A stretch of 64,000 nt of DNA from UBA8752 sp042095055 (GCA_042095055.1 JBELBZ010000001.1:158201-222200); one strand, 5' to 3'. Shown: positions 35,256-44,790, counted from the stretch's first letter. Program-made: numbers and translations. Notes: generated from the letters alone by a model not told the origin.

Positions 35256-36362
35256 ATGCCTGAATCGACTTTGGTGATCGGAACAATGTCGGGGACATCC
35301 TGCGATGGGTTCGATGTTGCCCTGTGTCGAATCGGCAACAATGGGGGAGATGTAGACCTGTTGGAAATGAGGCAGGTGAACTACCCTCCGCATTGGGTGA
35401 AGGTCTTGCGCAACCTCGGCAGATGTGCTGCTACAGAGGCCGCAGAAATAGAGGCTGAATGGTCGGCCTGGGTCATGAAGGCCTTGGAGGGCTGCCTGAA
35501 GGATTGGAAGGGCAAACACGGCGCACCGTCGCTCGTGGGTTTTAGTGGCCATACTTGGTACCACGAACCGAGAGGGCGGGGGACATCGGCCATTGGGAAT
35601 GCTCAGGTGCTCGCGGATGTCTTGGGCATCCCTGTGGTCGCGGATTACCGCTCAGCCGATGTGGCGGCGGGGGGACAGGGCGCGCCACTGGTCCCTTTGT
35701 TTGACGCTCATGTGTTGGGCGAATATGGATGCTGCATCAACCTCGGAGGCATCGCCAATGCCACGCTGCTGCCTCCCGAATCAGATCAGGTCCGCGCTTG
35801 GGATGTGGTGGGATGCAACCTGCTCCTCAACCGTCAAGCTGGCCGACTGGGCTTGGAGTACGATGCCGGTGGAGGGGCTGCGTCACGGGGTCGCCTGGAT
35901 GCAGTGGCCAAAGGCAGGTTGGACCAATGGGCTTATTTGCAGGCCGACCCACCAAAGTCACTGGCTGCAGAGGACTTGAGGGCGTTGCACGGCATTCTCG
36001 ATGAGGTTGCCCTTCCAGAAGATGCCCTGTGCACTGCGGTAGAGTGGATGGCGGAAGTGCTGGTGGCTTCGTTAAAGTTGAGTTCCTCTGGAGGTCGCGT
36101 TCTCCTCACCGGGGGCGGTGCCCATAACGGGTTGCTGGTTCAGCGCATCGCCCACCACATGCCTCGGAAATGGACCGTTGAAGTCCCCGACCGATCCTGG
36201 ATAGATGGCAAAGAAGCGGCGGCATTTGCCTGGCTGGCGTGGCGAACACAGCAGGGGCTAACGACTTCATTGGCTTCTGTGACTGGAGCCAAATCAGACA
36301 TTTGTGGAGGGAGGGTCTTCGGTAACTTCGCGGGACAACAGGTGAAATCTGACCTTCGTTGA
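35256..36362 (+). CDS. anmK: Anhydro-N-acetylmuramic acid kinase
   Basis: 368 residues from ATG 35256 (MPESTLVIGTMSGTSCDGFD); the open frame reaches back into the divergent gene and was not used. The kinase phosphorylates 1,6-anhydroMurNAc from recycled cell wall to MurNAc-6-P. The signature GTMSGTSCDG and GFSGHTWYHEPRG, ADYRSADVAAGGQGAPLVP, CCINLGGIAN and the ATP-site loop VLLTGGGAHNGLL are all present. It is followed by the ELFV dehydrogenase after 5 nt, probably in one operon. Confidence 0.95.
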   Translation: MPESTLVIGTMSGTSCDGFDVALCRIGNNGGDVDLLEMRQVNYPPHWVKVLRNLGRCAATEAAEIEAEWSAWVMKALEGCLKDWKGKHGAPSLVGFSGHTWYHEPRGRGTSAIGNAQVLADVLGIPVVADYRSADVAAGGQGAPLVPLFDAHVLGEYGCCINLGGIANATLLPPESDQVRAWDVVGCNLLLNRQAGRLGLEYDAGGGAASRGRLDAVAKGRLDQWAYLQADPPKSLAAEDLRALHGILDEVALPEDALCTAVEWMAEVLVASLKLSSSGGRVLLTGGGAHNGLLVQRIAHHMPRKWTVEVPDRSWIDGKEAAAFAWLAWRTQQGLTTSLASVTGAKSDICGGRVFGNFAGQQVKSDLR

Positions 36363-36367
36363 ACTGA

Positions 36368-37603
36368 ATGATGAAAGAACTGCTCGAACGTTACAGCCAA
36401 AGGCCTCCAGAAATCGTTTTTGAATGGTCTGACTCTGAAACTGAGGCCCGCGGTTGGGTCGTGATCAACAGTTTGCGCGGCGGTGCTGCTGGTGGCGGTA
36501 CGCGCATGCGAAAAGGCCTGGACAAAGGAGAAGTCATCTCCCTTGCCAAAACGATGGAGATCAAGTTCACCGTCAGTGGACCTCAAATTGGAGGGGCCAA
36601 AAGCGGCATCAACTTTGACCCCAGCGACCCCCGCAAAGAGGGGGTGCTCCGACGTTGGTACAAGGCTGTCACACCACTGCTCAAGCACTATTACGGAACG
36701 GGAGGCGACCTGAACGTCGATGCCGCGAAAGAAGTCATTCCTATGACGGAGGCCTGTGGCGTTTGGCACCCTCAGGAGGGCGTGTTTAATGGGCATTTTA
36801 AGCCCAATGAAGCCCAGAAAGTCCGCCGGATTGGCCACTTGCGCCAAGGTGTGAGTCAGGTGGTCGAAGACCCCAATTTTCTGCCCGATGGAGGAGGAGT
36901 TCGGTTCCGCGTAGCAGATTTGATCACAGGATATGGGGTGGCCGAATCGGTCCGTCATTTTTACAACCTCTATGGCGGCGAGGTCAAAGGCAAGCGTGTC
37001 TTGATTCAAGGCTGGGGCAACGTTGGGGCTGCGGCCGCTTTGTACCTCGCAAAGCAAGGCGCAGTGATCACGGGCATCGTCGACCGCGCAGGCGGCATGA
37101 TTCAACCCGAGGGCATCGGGTTGGATGCGGTGCGGTCTTTGTTCCTTGCCAAAGAAGGAAACGCCCTCAAGGCCGACAACTTGATGCCTTTTGAGGACGT
37201 TCAAGCTGCCATTTGGGACGCAGGTGCGGAAGTGTTTTTGCCGTGCGCAGCCTCCCGATTGGTGACCGAAGACCAGCTCGATCGGATGCTGCAAGCAGGA
37301 CTCGAGGTGATTTCTGCCGGAGCCAACGTCCCCTTTGCGGACGAGGAGATTTTCCATGGTCCCATTGCCGACAAAGCGGATCACCGTTGTGCCGTTATTC
37401 CCGACTTTATCGCCAATTGCGGCATGGCCCGCGTGTTTGCCTACTTGATGGGGGACGGGCAGGTGAGCCTTTCGGATGCGGACATTTTTGGGGACACTTC
37501 AGACTGCATTCGGGCAGCCATGGAGCGCTGTCATGCGCGGAATCCAGAGGCCCAAGGACTGTCTGCTACCGCCATGTCCATCGCCCTTGAACAACTGGTC
37601 TAA
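36368..37603 (+). CDS. ELFV (Glu/Leu/Phe/Val) dehydrogenase
   Basis: 411 residues. The substrate domain has RGGAAGGGTRMRKG and GPQIGGAKSGINFDP (catalytic lysine in GGAKSG), with YYGTGGDLNVDAAKEV following. The Rossmann domain has VLIQGWGNVGAAAALYLAKQGA (GxGxxG-like). It should oxidatively deaminate an amino acid, releasing ammonia. Whether Glu, Leu or another substrate is used cannot be read from sequence; the loops differ from classical GdhA. ATG 36368 is followed at once by another ATG. Confidence 0.88.
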   Translation: MMKELLERYSQRPPEIVFEWSDSETEARGWVVINSLRGGAAGGGTRMRKGLDKGEVISLAKTMEIKFTVSGPQIGGAKSGINFDPSDPRKEGVLRRWYKAVTPLLKHYYGTGGDLNVDAAKEVIPMTEACGVWHPQEGVFNGHFKPNEAQKVRRIGHLRQGVSQVVEDPNFLPDGGGVRFRVADLITGYGVAESVRHFYNLYGGEVKGKRVLIQGWGNVGAAAALYLAKQGAVITGIVDRAGGMIQPEGIGLDAVRSLFLAKEGNALKADNLMPFEDVQAAIWDAGAEVFLPCAASRLVTEDQLDRMLQAGLEVISAGANVPFADEEIFHGPIADKADHRCAVIPDFIANCGMARVFAYLMGDGQVSLSDADIFGDTSDCIRAAMERCHARNPEAQGLSATAMSIALEQLV

Positions 37604-37621
37604 TTCACATATTCATTCAAT

Positions 37622-38998
37622 ATGGCCACCTTACTCATTGTCATTTTCGTAGTTGGATACCTGTTCATTGCGCTGGAGCATAACCTGCACATTGACAAGG
37701 CCGCCAGTGCACTGATCACAGGAACGCTCTGCTGGGCTGTGCTGGTGCTCGGCTGGCATGAAGCCCCTGCGCACCTGTTGGAGGCTTATCAGGCCTTTGA
37801 TCATGGTGACGGTGGTCACGGCACGCTCAAAGTGTTTTTTGAGCACAGGCTGCTGCACCACATGGAGGAAATCGCCAGCATTTTGTTCTTCTTGCTGGGG
37901 GCCATGACGATTGTTGAGCTCGTGGATGCCCACAACGGATTTGCGGTGATCACAGACAAGATCACCACACGAAAAAAGGGGCGTTTGCTCTGGATCATCG
38001 GTATCCTCACCTTCTTTTTTTCCGCGGCTCTGGACAACCTCACGACGTCCATTGTCATGATTTCTTTGTTGCGCAAGTTGATTGCCGACAAGCCCACGCG
38101 ATGGCTATATGCCGGCGCGGTGATCATTTGCGCGAATGCGGGCGGTGCATGGTCTCCCATTGGAGACGTGACGACGACCATGCTCTGGATCGGCGGGCAA
38201 TTGACCACTCCGGTCATTGTGACCAACCTCATTCTTCCGAGCATTGTCTGCATGGTGGTGCCGCTCACCATCATGTCCATTCGAATGAAAGGGGAGGTTG
38301 AACGCCCCCAATTGCTGGATCCAGATGAGGAATCCGATCCCACCTCAAAGGGAGAGCGCAACCTGATTTTTGCCATGGGCGTCAGCGGATTGCTGTTCGT
38401 TCCGATTTTCAAGACGGTGACGCACCTTCCTCCATTCATGGGGATGATGATGTCGCTGGGCGTATTGTGGTTGACCACAGAGGTGTTGCACCGGTCCAAA
38501 AACGAACAGGAGCGCAAGACCTTGAGTGTGGTGGGCGTTTTGCGCAAAATCGACACGGCTTCAGTCATGTTTTTCCTCGGCATTTTGCTGGCTGTAGCGG
38601 CATTGCAGGAGGCCGGGCATTTGATCCTGACTGCGGACTGGCTGCGTGAATCTTTGGGCGATGTGTACCTCATCAACGTCGCCATAGGCTTGTTGTCCGC
38701 CATTGTTGACAATGTGCCCCTTGTGGCGGCAAGCATGGGGATGTATCCCATCGCAGACCCCGGTGCCACTGAATGGATGGGCTACTTTGTGCAGGATGGT
38801 TTGTTCTGGCAGTTCCTCGCTTATTGTGCAGGAACAGGCGGTAGCGCGCTGATCATTGGAAGTGCAGCCGGAGTTGCTGTGATGGGACTGGAGAAGATTG
38901 ACTTCGTCTGGTACCTCAAGCGGATGAGCCTTCTGGCCATCGCGGGATACCTCGCTGGAGCAGGCGTGTATTGGCTCATGTTCGGGCTTGGCGCCTGA
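37622..38998 (+). CDS. nhaD: Na+/H+ antiporter NhaD
   Basis: 458 residues with about twelve membrane segments. Ion-transporter motifs include SAALDNLTTSIVMISLL, ICANAGGAWSPIGDVTTTM, AIVDNVPLVAASMGMY and GTGGSALIIGSAAGVAVMG, characteristic of the NhaD branch of the IT superfamily. It would exchange sodium for protons at the inner membrane, in keeping with a saline habitat. It starts 18 nt after the dehydrogenase gene and is followed about 100 nt later by exbB. Confidence 0.93.
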   Translation: MATLLIVIFVVGYLFIALEHNLHIDKAASALITGTLCWAVLVLGWHEAPAHLLEAYQAFDHGDGGHGTLKVFFEHRLLHHMEEIASILFFLLGAMTIVELVDAHNGFAVITDKITTRKKGRLLWIIGILTFFFSAALDNLTTSIVMISLLRKLIADKPTRWLYAGAVIICANAGGAWSPIGDVTTTMLWIGGQLTTPVIVTNLILPSIVCMVVPLTIMSIRMKGEVERPQLLDPDEESDPTSKGERNLIFAMGVSGLLFVPIFKTVTHLPPFMGMMMSLGVLWLTTEVLHRSKNEQERKTLSVVGVLRKIDTASVMFFLGILLAVAALQEAGHLILTADWLRESLGDVYLINVAIGLLSAIVDNVPLVAASMGMYPIADPGATEWMGYFVQDGLFWQFLAYCAGTGGSALIIGSAAGVAVMGLEKIDFVWYLKRMSLLAIAGYLAGAGVYWLMFGLGA

Positions 38999-39100
38999 AC
39001 GTGCAGGTGTGAACACCGGTTAGGGGGAAACCCACCGCAGCAAACTGGGGTGAGGCATACGGAAACCGCGACCTTCGGCGTTGGACTTCAAGCCCACGTC

Positions 39101-39847
39101 ATGATCGCAACCCACATTCCCTCCTTCGTCCTGATGCGCATCCAGGACCTGACCCTCGGTGGTACCACCGTTCAAGACCCCGGTACCGGTGCTGATGCCG
39201 CCGCCGCCGGTGAGGTCGTTACGCGCGATGTCTCCATCATGGAGCTGCTTATTTCCGGTGGTTGGTACATCATGCTGCCATTGGCGATCATGAGTTTCAT
39301 CGCGCTGTTCATCTTCTTCGAACGGTCGATGGCGATCCGCAAGGCGGCCAAGGAAGACAAGGATTTTATGGCCAAACTCAAGGATTACCTGTCAGCGGGA
39401 AACTTGGATTCAGCCCGCAACCTCTGCGAGCAAAGTGGAACCCCCATTGCACGAATGCTGCACAAAGGCATTGCCCGCATCGGCAAACCGCTCAAGGACA
39501 TTTCGACCAGCATCGAAAATGTGGGCAAGCTTGAGATTTACAGCATGGAGCGCAATCTGAGCACCCTCGCGACCATCGCAGGCGCTGCTCCCATGATCGG
39601 TTTCTTGGGAACGGTCATCGGCATGGTAAACGTCTTTTTGGACATGGAGAGCGCCGGCATGGTGCGTGTAGACGACATTTCTTCCGGCACCAAGCAAGCC
39701 ATGATCACGACCATTGTGGGCCTCATCGTGGGCATCATCGCTTACATGGCGTACAACCACTTGGTCAGCCGCGTGAGCAAGGTGATCCATATGATGGAGG
39801 CCAGCTCGCTGGAGTTCATTGACATTCTCGAGGAACCCGCGCGCTGA
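39101..39847 (+). CDS. exbB: ExbB/TolQ-type proton channel
   Basis: 248 residues from the ATG at 39101; alternatives are ATG 39134 or GTG 39050. Three membrane helices: about 55-75 (IMLPLAIMSFIALFIFFERS), 160-180 and 205-225. The family signature TIAGAAPMIGFLGTVIGMVN spans the second. With ExbD it conducts protons to energise TonB. The ATG of exbD overlaps its stop by one base, so translation is coupled. Confidence 0.9.
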   Translation: MIATHIPSFVLMRIQDLTLGGTTVQDPGTGADAAAAGEVVTRDVSIMELLISGGWYIMLPLAIMSFIALFIFFERSMAIRKAAKEDKDFMAKLKDYLSAGNLDSARNLCEQSGTPIARMLHKGIARIGKPLKDISTSIENVGKLEIYSMERNLSTLATIAGAAPMIGFLGTVIGMVNVFLDMESAGMVRVDDISSGTKQAMITTIVGLIVGIIAYMAYNHLVSRVSKVIHMMEASSLEFIDILEEPAR

Positions 39848-40239
39848 TGAACCTTTCACAGCGCAATCAAGTGCAGTCCGGGGGCAACATGTCCTCGATG
39901 ACGGACCTCGTGTTCCTCCTGCTCATCTTTTTCATCATCCTGTCGACGTTGGTGTCCAATGGGGTGAATGTGGACCTGCCCCAGAGCAAAGGCACCAGCA
40001 GTGCGAGCTCGAGGCTGACGGTGTCCATCAAGCCCGATGGCAGTTATTACCTCAACGGTGTAGCGATTGCGCGGGCTGACATTGAGCCTGCCTTGATGGT
40101 CAAGTTTTCTGATCAGGCCGATCCCGTGTTGTATTTGCAGGTGGACAAAGCCGTCCCGACGGGTCAGACCGTCGAAGTAATCGGACTCGCCAAGGCCAAT
40201 GACTGGAAAGTCATGCTCGGAGCGCAACCCGCCCGCTAA
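39847..40239 (+). CDS. exbD: ExbD/TolR-type biopolymer transport protein
   Basis: 130 residues. One N-terminal membrane helix (about 20-40, LVFLLLIFFIILSTLV) preceded by the conserved MTDLVFLLL with the proton-relay aspartate D19, and a periplasmic domain ending in a TGQTVEVIGLAKANDWKV strand. It pairs with ExbB. The tonB gene begins 8 nt after the stop. Confidence 0.92.
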   Translation: MNLSQRNQVQSGGNMSSMTDLVFLLLIFFIILSTLVSNGVNVDLPQSKGTSSASSRLTVSIKPDGSYYLNGVAIARADIEPALMVKFSDQADPVLYLQVDKAVPTGQTVEVIGLAKANDWKVMLGAQPAR

Positions 40240-40247
40240 AACCCGCG

Positions 40248-41051
40248 ATGTCAGGATTTGATTGGAACCGCCACCAGGAAGACCTGGAACGCAAGGAGCG
40301 CCGCCGCGCTGCTGTGCTTTCTCTGGTGACGTATGCTGCCATCGTGGCTGCGTGCTTCTTCTTTGTGGCCTTCCAAAAAGTCACACCTCCTCCGGGCGAG
40401 CAATTTGTGGCGGTGGGAATGGCGGATTTCGGCAACGTCGAGGAGGCCGGCGGAGACCGCGAATCCGAGGTGCCTTCGGAGCAGGTCGAGGAGGTGGTGG
40501 AGCAGGAAGTCAGTGAGTCTACTGCAGAAGAAGTGGCTCCTGTGGAGACCATAGAGACCCAAGAGGTGAGCGAAGTGGACGTCCCTACCCAAGAAGAGCC
40601 TGTGGAAACCCCCACTGAGGTCGAGGATCCTGACCCTGAGATTTCCGATGACCTCTCCAACGCTTTGAATCAAATGTTCAGCAACTCGGGCGGTGGCGGA
40701 TCAGAAGGCCAACAACAGGGTACAGGAAACAGCGGGGCTGAAGATGGCCAAATCGAAGGAACCGGTGTTGTTTCAGGTGAATTCGGGGACAGCTTTTTGG
40801 AAGGTGGCACCATGGTAGGGGAGCCCAACCTCGATCGCAAACCCGATGAAGAGGGGGTGGTGCGAATGAAGATTTATGTGGACAAGTCGGGTGCCGTGAC
40901 CGATGCCCGGTTCGATGCGGCCAACAGCACCACATCGAGCAGCAGATTGGTGGCGCTGGCCAAGGAGGCGGCGATGACGGCCAAGTTCAGCAGCCACCCG
41001 ACCAAGCCTACGCGCATCGGTTGGATACAATTCAATTTCGAATTGCAGTAA
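40248..41051 (+). CDS. TonB-family energy transducer
   Basis: 267 residues. An N-terminal basic stretch (RHQEDLERKERRRAAV) and one membrane helix (about 22-44) are followed by a very acidic linker (about 55-140, Glu/Val/Pro/Thr-rich), a Gly/Ser-rich stretch and a TonB C-terminal domain (about 195-267) ending IGWIQFNFELQ. The linker is acidic where classical TonB is Lys/Pro-rich. It likely links ExbB/ExbD to outer-membrane TonB-dependent receptors or to a Tol-like function. Confidence 0.85.
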   Translation: MSGFDWNRHQEDLERKERRRAAVLSLVTYAAIVAACFFFVAFQKVTPPPGEQFVAVGMADFGNVEEAGGDRESEVPSEQVEEVVEQEVSESTAEEVAPVETIETQEVSEVDVPTQEEPVETPTEVEDPDPEISDDLSNALNQMFSNSGGGGSEGQQQGTGNSGAEDGQIEGTGVVSGEFGDSFLEGGTMVGEPNLDRKPDEEGVVRMKIYVDKSGAVTDARFDAANSTTSSSRLVALAKEAAMTAKFSSHPTKPTRIGWIQFNFELQ

Positions 41052-41098
41052 GGCCCAAGGCCTGCTGACGACGGGTTCGGAACGACAAGCTTGAGTGG

Positions 41099-42310
41099 AT
41101 GGAATACGAAGAGGTACTCGATTGGCTGTACCGCCAGCTTCCCATGTTTCAGCGCACAGGTCCCGTGCGTTACCGCATTGACCTCGCCAAAACCCATGCG
41201 CTGTGCGCTGCCCTTGGGCACCCTGAGCGGAGCCTGAACGTGGTCCACATTGCCGGTACCAATGGCAAGGGTTCGGTCAGCCATGCTGTCGCAGCAGCCT
41301 TGACCGCCAGAGGCCAGAGCGTCGGCCTGTATACATCGCCCCATTTGACGGACCCACGGGAGCGGATTCGGGTCAATGGCACTGTGATTTCAAAGCAGGA
41401 ATTCACGGGTTTTGTCACGGAGCACCAGTCGATTTGGGAGGCCCACGTGCCGAGTTTTTTCGAGCTCATGTTTGTGATGGCACTCTCCCATTTCAGAAGC
41501 AAGGCTGTGGACGTGGTGGTCTTGGAAACCGGAATGGGAGGCAGGCTGGACTCAACCAACATTTTTCCCGCACCGCTGGTCACAGCCATCACTTCCATCG
41601 GTTTGGACCACCAGCAGTTTTTGGGACCGGACATACGTTCGATTGCCGGCGAAAAGGCGGGCATCCTCAAAGAAGGCGTCCCGTGTGTGCTGGGTGTCTT
41701 GCCGCCTGAGGCCCGTTCCGTCATCCTCGAGCGTTCGATGCGGTTGGGGGCAGAAGTCTATGACGGACTTCCGGGGTTGGGGGGAGAGGAGGGCCCAGAA
41801 TGGCTCCTGCGCAACACCTCGGTAGCACGGCGAATATTGGACTTGCTCGGGCCCAAGGACAGCGATGAAGCCGTTTTGCGCGGCGGACCTGCGGCATGGG
41901 GATTGAGGGGCCGCTGGCACCGTTGGAGTTCAGAAGTCGTGCTGGATTGTGCCCACAACGTCGAGGGCCTCACGGCCACAGGAAAGGCATTGGCGGCCAT
42001 GAAGCAGCCCTTGCGCATTGTTTACGGCACTGTGGCGGACAAAGACGTACCAGAGGCATTGGGCTGTCTGCCTCCGGCCATCCAGCATTACTGGTGTGCC
42101 GCAGATGTTCCAAGGGCCATGGCGGCAGAAGAATTGAGCCACAAGGCCGCCAGTGAAGGGCGGCAAGGCGTGGTGTGCGACAGTGTCGAAGACGCTTTAC
42201 ACAGGGCCATTGCCGATCGCCAAGGAGGTGAAATGGTCGCGGTACTCGGGAGCGTCTTTACCGTGGGCGAAGCGCTTTCTGCTTTGGAGTCAGAACCCAG
42301 AAGGGGTTAA
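41099..42310 (+). CDS. folC: Folylpolyglutamate / dihydrofolate synthase
   Basis: 403 residues of the Mur-ligase-like fold. P-loop HIAGTNGKGSVSHAVAAAL (about 53-71), SPHLTDPRERIRVNG, ETGMGGRLDSTN and SIGLDHQQFLG are present, and the C-terminal domain has LDCAHNVEGL. It adds glutamates to folates (and possibly to dihydropteroate). Its stop overlaps the stop of the convergent haloperoxidase-like gene by four bases (TTAA). Confidence 0.93.
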   Translation: MEYEEVLDWLYRQLPMFQRTGPVRYRIDLAKTHALCAALGHPERSLNVVHIAGTNGKGSVSHAVAAALTARGQSVGLYTSPHLTDPRERIRVNGTVISKQEFTGFVTEHQSIWEAHVPSFFELMFVMALSHFRSKAVDVVVLETGMGGRLDSTNIFPAPLVTAITSIGLDHQQFLGPDIRSIAGEKAGILKEGVPCVLGVLPPEARSVILERSMRLGAEVYDGLPGLGGEEGPEWLLRNTSVARRILDLLGPKDSDEAVLRGGPAAWGLRGRWHRWSSEVVLDCAHNVEGLTATGKALAAMKQPLRIVYGTVADKDVPEALGCLPPAIQHYWCAADVPRAMAAEELSHKAASEGRQGVVCDSVEDALHRAIADRQGGEMVAVLGSVFTVGEALSALESEPRRG

Positions 42311-44511
42311 GGGCACTGGCACCCATAGATGCCCAGCAGGATCAGCAGGTCTGTGGTTCCTACGAGATCGTCCAGGTCAATGTCGGCGGGGTGCGGTCCA
42401 ATGTGGCCAAAGTTGGCGAGCATGAACAAGACATCTTCTACGGTTTGCTCGTTGTCGCCATCGAGGTCACCCAAGCAACCTCCATATGGACCAAAACCAC
42501 AGGTGTTGTTGATGGACCCATCGAAGTAGGCATTGGACAACTCCACGGATTGGGTGCCACACACGATGCCCATTTGCCGGCCGCGAATGTCATCGGTTAC
42601 CGGGTGAATGCCACCCCAAATGCGGGACAGGCTGCACTGGTCAGACGCATCATAATACGTCGCCCACTGTAGCGTCACATCTACACTCGGCCCCACTTCA
42701 AAGACCAGAAAGTCATCTTGTGGACAAGGAAACTCGCCCATTCCACCTGGGAAGTATGGGTCCCCGGTGATGGCGGTGAGCACCTCTGCCGCAGCCCGGC
42801 TAAATGTGGAGTGTCCAGACACGTATCCAGCAAAAGGAGGCGTCACAAAACTCGGTCGCTGGTAGGGCCACCAATTTTCCGCAAGAATCCATCCCACACC
42901 TGAAATGTTGCCGGCGGTGTCCACCGGCACTTGCAAGCCATTCTCATCTTCAATGGTTTCGGTGTAGTCCGGACCTTTCCAGGTGTACACTTTGATTTTT
43001 CCAATGTTTTCGCCTCCGGGGCCTGCGAGGCTGTCCGTGTCGTCAATCAATTCGATGAGGCCAGGGTAGAGTGGGATTCCATTGGGGCTGTAGCCCGGCA
43101 ATGCAGGGTCAGAGGATTGGCCTTGACCGGCCATGTATCGGATGGCAGATACAGGCCGCACATAATCATAGTACCCTTTGACACTCCATGCGGCAATGGC
43201 GGCGTCGTGGACGGCCCCTCCCAAGGTGAGATAAGCCTTTACCTCGTATTCCAATGGGTCAATTTCACTGCCCTCACCCATCCAGTCATGGGTGAAGTCC
43301 GGGTGTTCCATGACCTCGTTTAGGATGCTAAACCAGTGTCCTGGTGGGGTTTCACTGTCGGGACCGTCTGCCCAGAATTCGGCGAGGATGCGCGTGTAAT
43401 CTCCCAGGGGCACAAGCTGCTCTTCATAGGCCAATCCAGTGATCGGATTGAGGTCATGGCCTGTGCCCGAATCGCCACCTTCGAGGTAGTTGTAGAACTC
43501 CCCATATTCGGCCAAAGTTCCTGGCAAGGCCGAAACATTGCCAATGTTTGCGGGGCTGACGTCAATCATCACACCGTTGTATGGATCGTGGTGAGACTGC
43601 CAGATACTGACCATCGCAAAGTGGTGCTTGTACATGCTGTCGATGTCAGCAGGTTGATCGCCCCCTATGTACACCGGTGAACCTGGGTCAAGCCAAGTGG
43701 GCCATGTTTCTCCATCGCGCTCATACAGGGCCATTTGGGTGTCTTCCAGTGCGAAGGGAGCGACCCAACCCCATTCTGGGCTTTGGAAAGGGGGGGAACT
43801 GTCCAATACCTGGCCGGATTGGTCCACAAAACCATTGATGGCCAAGGGTTGCCAGCGGTTGGGGTCCGCAATCGTCGGGTTGCCTGGATCGGAGACGACG
43901 AGCTGGTCATTCAAAGCCTCGTAATAGAGGTTTTGGTAATCAAAGACTTCGTTGGCTCCGTCCTGAATGCCATATGCAATCACCTGCTCTGCAATGTAAT
44001 TTCCCAGCGCCGCAGGGGAGCCGTTCACATAATTGGTGGAGGTGAGGGAGGGGTCAAATCCGTTGGCCGTGAACAGGGAGTCAAAGCGGGCTTGCGCTGT
44101 GACCACGCCAGGTGAAGAGGCATAACGGTGGGTGAGCACCCGATAAGCGGCGTATGAAACCGCCTCTTTTCGCGCAGATGGGATGTCCAAAAAGGGCAGG
44201 ATGGACTCCGATATGCCGTCAAAATCTGCTGTGTATCCATGGAGTGTCTTGCCCAAGAGCACGGTCTCTGCCACATCGTCATAAGTGGCCCAGGCGTCGT
44301 ACATCGCCAAAGACACATGGTACAGGTTTCGCGCATGGATGGGAGGGCGTGCGAAGTCTACACGGATCCCCTTGAGCTGAACCTCAATCCACTCATAAGC
44401 GATGGCATGGTCATCCTCGACCTGGGCGAAAGCCGAAGCGGGGAGAAGCAGCGCAAAAAAGACGGAGAGGCGCATCATTTGACGTGGTTGTGCCATTGTA
44501 TTTCGCATCAT
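42307..44511 (-). CDS. Secreted vanadium-dependent haloperoxidase-like (PAP2) protein with dockerin-like tail
   Basis: 734 residues with a signal peptide ending ASAFAQ. The C-terminal half is the PAP2/vanadium haloperoxidase fold with all three vanadate or phosphate motifs: K445 and R452 in VKGYYDYVRPVSAIR, the SGH motif with H567 in YVSGHSTFSRAA, and R630 with H636 in SRIWGGIHPVTDD. The last 55 residues hold two EF-hand-like repeats (LGDLDGDNEQTVEDVLFMLA and DIDLDDLVGTTDLLILLG) and end CQCP. Expected activity is halide oxidation by peroxide or phosphatase-like chemistry at the cell surface; which is not decidable by sequence. An internal ATG six codons in is an alternative start. Confidence 0.85.
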   Translation of the reverse strand: MMRNTMAQPRQMMRLSVFFALLLPASAFAQVEDDHAIAYEWIEVQLKGIRVDFARPPIHARNLYHVSLAMYDAWATYDDVAETVLLGKTLHGYTADFDGISESILPFLDIPSARKEAVSYAAYRVLTHRYASSPGVVTAQARFDSLFTANGFDPSLTSTNYVNGSPAALGNYIAEQVIAYGIQDGANEVFDYQNLYYEALNDQLVVSDPGNPTIADPNRWQPLAINGFVDQSGQVLDSSPPFQSPEWGWVAPFALEDTQMALYERDGETWPTWLDPGSPVYIGGDQPADIDSMYKHHFAMVSIWQSHHDPYNGVMIDVSPANIGNVSALPGTLAEYGEFYNYLEGGDSGTGHDLNPITGLAYEEQLVPLGDYTRILAEFWADGPDSETPPGHWFSILNEVMEHPDFTHDWMGEGSEIDPLEYEVKAYLTLGGAVHDAAIAAWSVKGYYDYVRPVSAIRYMAGQGQSSDPALPGYSPNGIPLYPGLIELIDDTDSLAGPGGENIGKIKVYTWKGPDYTETIEDENGLQVPVDTAGNISGVGWILAENWWPYQRPSFVTPPFAGYVSGHSTFSRAAAEVLTAITGDPYFPGGMGEFPCPQDDFLVFEVGPSVDVTLQWATYYDASDQCSLSRIWGGIHPVTDDIRGRQMGIVCGTQSVELSNAYFDGSINNTCGFGPYGGCLGDLDGDNEQTVEDVLFMLANFGHIGPHPADIDLDDLVGTTDLLILLGIYGCQCP

Positions 44512-44715
44512 GAGGTGCTCAATTCACGTGGGCATTTACAAATACAGAGGGAAAAAATGACCGGCAATGGTGAAGCGATACTCCACGTAGTCCATCCAAA
44601 ATGAAGGGGAATGGCAGCATCAAATCCGGTTGAGGTCCCTCTTGGGGGAGGCCATGGTCTCTCACAATCATATCCAAATAGAAGATACGCATTGTTTCGG
44701 AAATGGGTGCCTTGG

Positions 44716-44790
44716 TGGGCGGTGAGGGACTCGAACCCCCGACCCCCTCGGTGTAAACGAGGTGCTCTGAACCAGCTGAGCTAACCGCCC
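44716..44790 (-). tRNA. tRNA-Val (anticodon UAC)
   Basis: The minus strand folds as a complete cloverleaf: acceptor GGGCGGT/ACCGCCC, D-arm GCTC/GAGC, anticodon stem CCTCG/CGAGG with loop TTTACAC (anticodon TAC), T-arm with TTCGAGT loop, discriminator A. An encoded CCA follows at 44713-44715. Confidence 0.97.

Noticed and set aside
36140..37384. 414-residue antisense open frame opposite the ELFV dehydrogenase
   Set aside because: The plus-strand gene has clear catalytic and Rossmann motifs; the antisense frame shows no family signature and is explained by codon bias in GC-rich DNA.
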